This document shows, one piece after another, positions 59,684 through 64,000 of a DNA stretch of 64,000 bases; position 1 is the first letter of the stretch; each line of letters opens with the position of its first letter. A program made the position numbers and the translations under genes. The stretch spans positions 49,117 to 113,116 of the forward strand of contig SDNP01000003.1 of NCBI GenBank assembly GCA_004524445.1. Direction: 5' to 3'. The DNA comes from Candidatus Thorarchaeota archaeon (lineage in GTDB: Archaea; Asgardarchaeota; Thorarchaeia; Thorarchaeales; Thorarchaeaceae). The notes below the pieces were generated by a model that saw nothing but the letters and a program-made list of their open reading frames with translations, made no database searches and was not told the DNA's origin.

Positions 59684-60475
59684 ATGGATATGAGTGATAG
59701 AACGATCACTGACTTGTGTTTCGGAATAGAAGACCAAACAGCCATAGTGACAGGAGCGTCATCAGGGCTTGGAGTCACATTCGCAGAAGCCCTCGCTGAA
59801 GCTGGGGCAAATGTGGCAATCTGCGCACGAAGATATGAGAAACTGAAAAATGTAGCTGATAGAATAGAACAAGAAACAGGTTCCAAAGTTTTGCCTGTTG
59901 AAGCGGACGTTACTATAGAAGAAGATGTAGAGAAACTCGTCAAAACCACAGTAGACGAATTTGGATCACTAGAGATTCTAGTTAATAATGCAGGAATTGC
60001 AGCTATGGAAGAATCAGTTAAAATGCCCATCAAGACCTGGAGAAAAGTTATCGATGTGAATCTTACTGGTGTCTTTCTTGTTTCAAGAGTGGCTGCCAAA
60101 GAGATGATGAAAAACAATTATGGCAAGATAATCAATATTGCCAGCATCTATGGTCAAGTAGGAGACCGATTTCATGCAGCACCGTATTATGCATCAAAAG
60201 CCGCAGTCATAAACCTCACAAGAGCTCACGCAATCGAATGGGCAGAATATCAAATCAATGTCAATTCAATTTCACCAGGATTCTTCCCGAGTGAGATGAC
60301 AGAGGATATCTTCGAAAATGAGGAAACTCTTGAATTAATCAAGTCTAGGACAGCTCTTGGACGCACCGGAAAGCCCTTTGACCTCAAGGGAGCCGTCATC
60401 TATTTGTCGTCTCCGGCAGCAAACTATGTCACCGCCGAGAATATCAATGTAGACGGTGGATGGACAGCTCTGTGA
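59684..60475 (+). CDS. Short-chain dehydrogenase/reductase (FabG-like)
   Basis: 263 residues from ATG 59684; ATG 59690 is possible. Classical SDR: cofactor loop IVTGASSGLGVTFAEALAEAGA (TGxxxGxG) with CARR specifying NADP, NNAG, and the catalytic Ser in INIASIYG with YYASK (Tyr, Lys). A TATA-like TTTATTATAG (~59667-59676) lies only about 10-15 bp before the start, so the mRNA is probably leaderless. Substrate not deducible. Confidence 0.92.
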   Translation: MDMSDRTITDLCFGIEDQTAIVTGASSGLGVTFAEALAEAGANVAICARRYEKLKNVADRIEQETGSKVLPVEADVTIEEDVEKLVKTTVDEFGSLEILVNNAGIAAMEESVKMPIKTWRKVIDVNLTGVFLVSRVAAKEMMKNNYGKIINIASIYGQVGDRFHAAPYYASKAAVINLTRAHAIEWAEYQINVNSISPGFFPSEMTEDIFENEETLELIKSRTALGRTGKPFDLKGAVIYLSSPAANYVTAENINVDGGWTAL

Positions 60476-60628
60476 TATCTCTGGCTTAAGAATGGTAATT
60501 AATGAGCGGCGAAGACTGGCGGATTAAGCCATGTCTTGCGTCGCATTTCTATCGAGATACGTCTGAAATGTTATGTCTATAGTCTTAATACCCACGTTGT
60601 CTATAGTGTGTTTTAGTGGGATTGAACC

Positions 60629-62359
60629 TTGAAAAGAGATGTATCAATAGTCATAGCCGGTGCGGCAGGACAAGGGATAGAAACGGTCGCTGATTTCATG
60701 GCAACCGTTCTCAAACTGTCTGGATATCATGTCTTTGTGACTCGTGAATTCATGTCTAGGATTAGAGGAGGAACCAACTCACTCCAGATTCGAATTTGCT
60801 CTGAGAGGACAGCAGCATATGTTCGACGCACAGATCTTCTCGTACCGTTGACTGAAGATGCAATACCTCATTTACGTAAATATCGAAGGACCCAAGAAGA
60901 CACCCAGTTCTTAGGCGAGGAAGGTATTGTAGGAGAGCAAGCAGGCGTTGACCCAGATAATGTCATTAATGTTGATTTCTCTGGAATTGCGAAGGAAGTG
61001 GGTGGAAAAATATATTCCAATACGGTAGCGGCAGGAGTCATAACCTCTCTCTTTGGTGTAAATCTGGATATTGTTCGGGATTACCTCGAAAGAAGATTCG
61101 GTGACAAAGGAGAAGATGTTGTCAACGAAAACATCGATGCCTACAATAGAGGAGTAGAAATTGGGAATCATCTGCAGCAAGAGGGCAAGCTCAACTATAA
61201 AGTCGAAAAGAAAAACAAAGTGAAAGATGACATCCTAATCAGTGGAACTGAATCAATCGGGTTAGGTGCTATTGCAGGAGGATGTAATTTCATTGCATCA
61301 TATCCAATGTCCCCCTCGACAGGCCTTCTTGTATTCCTCAGTCAACAATCGAAAGAGTTTGGGATAGTTGTTGATCAAGTTGAGGACGAAATCTCAGGAA
61401 TAAACAAGGGACTGGGCGCGTGGTATGCTGGTGCACGAGCTATGATAACGACTTCGGGAGGTGGCTTTGCTCTTATGTCAGAAGGGCTGAGTCTTGCAGG
61501 AATGACGGAGACTCCTATGGTACTCCATGTTGCACAGAGACCCGGTCCTGCAACTGGGCTCCCAACAAGAACCGGGCAGGAAGACTTGAAACATGTGCTG
61601 GGGGCAGCACACGGGGAATTTCCAAGGATTGTCTTGACACCGGGAACCTATGAAGATGGATTCTATCTCACACAGAAAGCATTCAATCTGGCAGACAAAT
61701 ATCAGGTCCCAGTATTTGTGCTAACAGACCAGTTCTTTGTGGATTCTTCCTACAACATTCCTCAGCTTGATATATCTAATCTCAAGGTAGAGAAGCATAT
61801 TGTCAAGACAGACCAGGGCTACCAGAGGTACGCTATTACTGAAGACGGTATTTCTCCACGGGGAATCCCGGGTTTTGGTGACGGTTTTGTTCGCGCCGAT
61901 AGTGACGAACACGATGAAAACGGTCATATCACCGAGGACATGAACCTCCGCATCGAGATGGTCAATAAGCGATTACACAAGAAGATTGAAGCCATCAAGG
62001 AGGATTATATCTACCCCGAGCTGGTCGGAAGCGAGGACTACAAGACTCTGGTGGTTGCCTGGGGATCAAATTACTATGTTGTCAAGGAAGCCCTAGATAA
62101 ATTGGATTTGGATGATGTTGCGCTTTTGCATTTCAAACAGGTATATCCACTACCTTCGGATTTGAAGGAACACTTCGAAACAGCAGAACAGATTCTAGCT
62201 GTCGAAAACAATGCAACGGGACAATTCTGCGACCTCCTGTTGACTGAGCTAGGAGTGAGCATATCACAAAACGATAGGCTCTTGAAATATGATGGATTAC
62301 CGTTCCCAGTTGAGATGGTCACGGAATTTATTGAAGAAGCTACAAAGAGGAGGCGATGA
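60629..62359 (+). CDS. 2-oxoacid:ferredoxin oxidoreductase, fused gamma-alpha subunit
   Basis: 576 residues from a TTG. The gamma domain (~1-190) has [18 protein letters not shown] and [12 protein letters not shown]. The alpha pyrimidine-binding domain (~200-576) has [24 protein letters not shown], the catalytic Glu region [32 protein letters not shown] and [28 protein letters not shown]. It oxidises a 2-oxoacid, probably 2-oxoglutarate or a branched-chain 2-oxoacid, to an acyl-CoA, reducing ferredoxin. The ATG of the beta subunit overlaps its stop by 4 bp. Confidence 0.94.
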   Translation: MKRDVSIVIAGAAGQGIETVADFMATVLKLSGYHVFVTREFMSRIRGGTNSLQIRICSERTAAYVRRTDLLVPLTEDAIPHLRKYRRTQEDTQFLGEEGIVGEQAGVDPDNVINVDFSGIAKEVGGKIYSNTVAAGVITSLFGVNLDIVRDYLERRFGDKGEDVVNENIDAYNRGVEIGNHLQQEGKLNYKVEKKNKVKDDILISGTESIGLGAIAGGCNFIASYPMSPSTGLLVFLSQQSKEFGIVVDQVEDEISGINKGLGAWYAGARAMITTSGGGFALMSEGLSLAGMTETPMVLHVAQRPGPATGLPTRTGQEDLKHVLGAAHGEFPRIVLTPGTYEDGFYLTQKAFNLADKYQVPVFVLTDQFFVDSSYNIPQLDISNLKVEKHIVKTDQGYQRYAITEDGISPRGIPGFGDGFVRADSDEHDENGHITEDMNLRIEMVNKRLHKKIEAIKEDYIYPELVGSEDYKTLVVAWGSNYYVVKEALDKLDLDDVALLHFKQVYPLPSDLKEHFETAEQILAVENNATGQFCDLLLTELGVSISQNDRLLKYDGLPFPVEMVTEFIEEATKRRR

Positions 62360-63246
62360 ATTTGGATGCTAAGGATTACGAGATAATGGATAGCGTTGGT
62401 TATGATATTGCGTGGTGCCCAGGATGTGGGAACTATCCGCTACGAAAAATCATGCAGTCTACACTGGCAGAACTGGAATTGAAACCCACTGAGGTAGTGA
62501 TGGTGTCTGGCATTGGACAAGCAGCAAAAATCCCGCATTACCTCAATGTCAATTTCTTTAATGGTCTTCATGGGAGAGCACTACCGCCGGCGCTTGCTAT
62601 CAAGGCTGCGAATCCTGAATTGACAGTCATTGCGGAGAGTGGCGATGGATGCATGTATGGTGAGGGCGGTAATCACTTCGTGCATACGATTCTGAGAAAT
62701 CCTAACATCACCGTGATCGTACATGATAACATGGTGTATGGACTCACAAAGGGACAGGCATCGCCCACAACTCAACAAGGATTTGCTACACCAGTTCAAC
62801 CAGCAGACAGAGGAGGATGGACGAACAAACCGTTCAATCCCGTGGCATTGGCTATCTCCATGGATGCTTCGTTTGTTGCCCGAGCATTTGTTGGTGACCG
62901 GGACGAATCTAAAGGGATTCTAAAGAAGGCAATTAGCCACAAGGGTTTTGCTCTCGTGGATGTCTTTCAACCCTGTGTCACCTACAACAAATTGAACACG
63001 TTCAAGTGGTTCAAGGATAATACGTACTATCTTGACGAATCACATGATGTGAGGGATCCAACTGCAGCGTTAGAAAAGGCCATGCAGTCAGACAAGCTCC
63101 CCCTGGGCGTCTTCTACACCAATCCCGATAGAACGACTTTCGAAGACGATTCCGGGGTCTATGATGAGAATGAGAGTCCATTGTACAAGCGAGAAGTGGA
63201 TGGCAAGAAATTGCTGGAATTGATTCGCTCAAAGGCGAAGACGTGA
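62356..63246 (+). CDS. 2-oxoacid:ferredoxin oxidoreductase, beta (TPP-binding) subunit
   Basis: 296 residues. The TPP motif is [39 protein letters not shown] (~27) is the beta-subunit zinc/Fe-S-type Cys signature. [10 protein letters not shown] and [22 protein letters not shown] are typical. The three-gene order, gamma-alpha fusion, beta, ferredoxin, indicates one enzyme of the KGOR/VOR class. Overlaps the alpha gene by 4 bp. Confidence 0.94.
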   Translation: MNLDAKDYEIMDSVGYDIAWCPGCGNYPLRKIMQSTLAELELKPTEVVMVSGIGQAAKIPHYLNVNFFNGLHGRALPPALAIKAANPELTVIAESGDGCMYGEGGNHFVHTILRNPNITVIVHDNMVYGLTKGQASPTTQQGFATPVQPADRGGWTNKPFNPVALAISMDASFVARAFVGDRDESKGILKKAISHKGFALVDVFQPCVTYNKLNTFKWFKDNTYYLDESHDVRDPTAALEKAMQSDKLPLGVFYTNPDRTTFEDDSGVYDENESPLYKREVDGKKLLELIRSKAKT

Positions 63247-63275
63247 ATCCGATAAAACATCAGAGTTGAAGAAAC

Positions 63276-63494
63276 GTGGCTGACAGAGTGAAATTTGAGG
63301 ATGGCGAAGCTTGGGTAACAATCGACATGGACCTCTGCGCAGGTATTGCTGCATGTGTTGATGTCTGTCCTGTTGAATGCTACAAGCTGGTTGATGGGAA
63401 GGTCAACGCAGATAGGATTGGCGAGTGCATAGAGTGCCTTGCATGCGAGAATATTTGTCCCGAAGAGGCAATTCTAGAGCACTTCGCATGGTAG
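63276..63494 (+). CDS. Small ferredoxin, delta-like subunit of the oxidoreductase
   Basis: 72 residues from GTG. The first cluster motif reads CAGIAACVDVCPVEC: the normal CxxCxxCxxxCP pattern has its second Cys replaced by Ile (C21, I24, C27, C31), so that cluster is likely [3Fe-4S] unless C35 substitutes. The second motif CIECLACENICP is complete. It follows the beta subunit by 29 bp and should carry electrons from the two-gene catalytic core. Confidence 0.9.
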   Translation: MADRVKFEDGEAWVTIDMDLCAGIAACVDVCPVECYKLVDGKVNADRIGECIECLACENICPEEAILEHFAW

Positions 63495-63566
63495 ACAACG
63501 GCTATCGAGAGTCTGTGATGATGTTTTTATCAGACCAAAGAATGAGATTAACTGGAGGCCCCCGTT

Positions 63567-64000
63567 ATGCTTGTGGTTGAGGACTTCAATGATACTGTGA
63601 AATGCATAAAGACTGCAACAATTCAAGACGGGGAGCCAATCATGTGGGTCTATTCCTACTTGGCACACGATGTAATGTTTGATGCAGGATGCGCTAATGC
63701 TGCGAGTGATTTTAAACGAATCAAGAACGAGTACGATATATCGAGAATCTTCATCTCCCATGCCCATGAAGACCACTTTGGAGGACTTTCAGTTCTTGCT
63801 GACAAATGCGAGGTCTTTGCACCAAAATTGGCCCATGATGAACTAATGCATCCCACAGAACTCGACGAATTCTTTCAATTTGTTTGGGGGCAGCCAAAAG
63901 GAATTCAGTCCGTAAACGATATGCCAAAGTCATTTCAAGTGCAAGAACTAAACTTCAAGGTCATTGAGCTGCCTGGTCACCATCAGCATATGGTTGGATT
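63567..64000 (+). CDS. Metallo-beta-lactamase-fold hydrolase, cut by right edge
   Basis: Hand translation from ATG 63567, with GGAGG 8 nt upstream, gives MLVVEDFNDTVKC... and stays open to the window end (144 codons). SHAHEDHFGGL is the HxHxDH zinc motif, and LPGHHQHMVG near the edge is the next His ligand. Weak TATA-like TTTTTATC is at about 63525. The C-terminal half is outside the window; function unknown. Confidence 0.85.
   Translation, partial: MLVVEDFNDTVKCIKTATIQDGEPIMWVYSYLAHDVMFDAGCANAASDFKRIKNEYDISRIFISHAHEDHFGGLSVLADKCEVFAPKLAHDELMHPTELDEFFQFVWGQPKGIQSVNDMPKSFQVQELNFKVIELPGHHQHMVG

Noticed and set aside
1-64000. Insertion sequences, prophage, defence islands or CRISPR-cas genes
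   Set aside because: No transposase, integrase, Cas, restriction or toxin-antitoxin signatures were seen in any translated frame.

Overview
The window is archaeal chromosome. The evidence is a NurA-HerA-Mre11-Rad50 operon, archaeosine synthesis genes (ArcS plus its radical SAM partner), the Fe-S primase large subunit PriL, ABCE1/RLI, the archaeal bifunctional FBP aldolase/phosphatase, archaeal class I FBP aldolase, short archaeal triosephosphate isomerase, and a tRNA intron with a bulge-helix-bulge. Start codons are often TTG or GTG, and two genes appear to use CTG. Base composition is moderate (not computed). The overall flavour, including an IFT52-like domain protein, resembles Asgard (Thorarchaeia-like) genomes, but that placement is an impression only.

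Layout. 1-2.8 kb: an amidase cut by the left edge and an IFT52/GATase-like coiled-coil protein. 2.8-10.9 kb (minus): nurA, herA, mre11, rad50 and a polytopic membrane protein. 11-17.2 kb (minus): a small acidic protein, then a DUF1998-type helicase, arcS and raSEA with overlapping ends. 17.3-18.7 kb: two thioredoxins and a gamma-carbonic-anhydrase-like protein; the first thioredoxin promoter carries a perfect dyad. 18.7-21.5 kb: a degenerate M24 peptidase, tRNA-Arg(GCG) with a D-loop intron, tRNA-Arg(CCG), a ribbon-helix-helix/winged-helix regulator and small ORFs. 21.6-24 kb: a membrane-anchored extracellular GATase-like plus PHP protein. 24-39 kb: mixed metabolism (NIF3-like, DUF89, TIM, two MDR dehydrogenases, parvulin, FBP aldolase/phosphatase, FBP aldolase, uridine phosphorylase) with ABCE1, a YkgJ-PHP-Mut7-C operon, OsmC and a Toprim protein.

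39-53 kb is the most system-like region. A minus-strand five-gene operon (ABC ATPase, two giant FtsX-type permeases, a second ABC ATPase with an AbrB-like and zinc-ribbon tail, and a membrane-anchored alpha/beta hydrolase) is divergent from two tandem secreted paralogues. Those paralogues have a degenerate M28-peptidase-like domain, about nine calcium-binding thrombospondin-type-3 loops and a C-terminal membrane anchor. This suggests a dedicated surface-protein or envelope system.

53-59.6 kb is rich in DNA maintenance genes: an MBL protein, an OGG1-type glycosylase, PriL, a small zinc ribbon, a methyltransferase, a thioredoxin-fold protein, an AlkD-type HEAT glycosylase and DUF763. 59.7-64 kb holds an SDR, a three-subunit 2-oxoacid:ferredoxin oxidoreductase and an MBL protein cut by the right edge.

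No insertion sequences, integrases, prophage genes or CRISPR arrays were seen. Gene density is high, and no stretch over 300 bases lacks a gene unless the weak ORF at 34939 is rejected.
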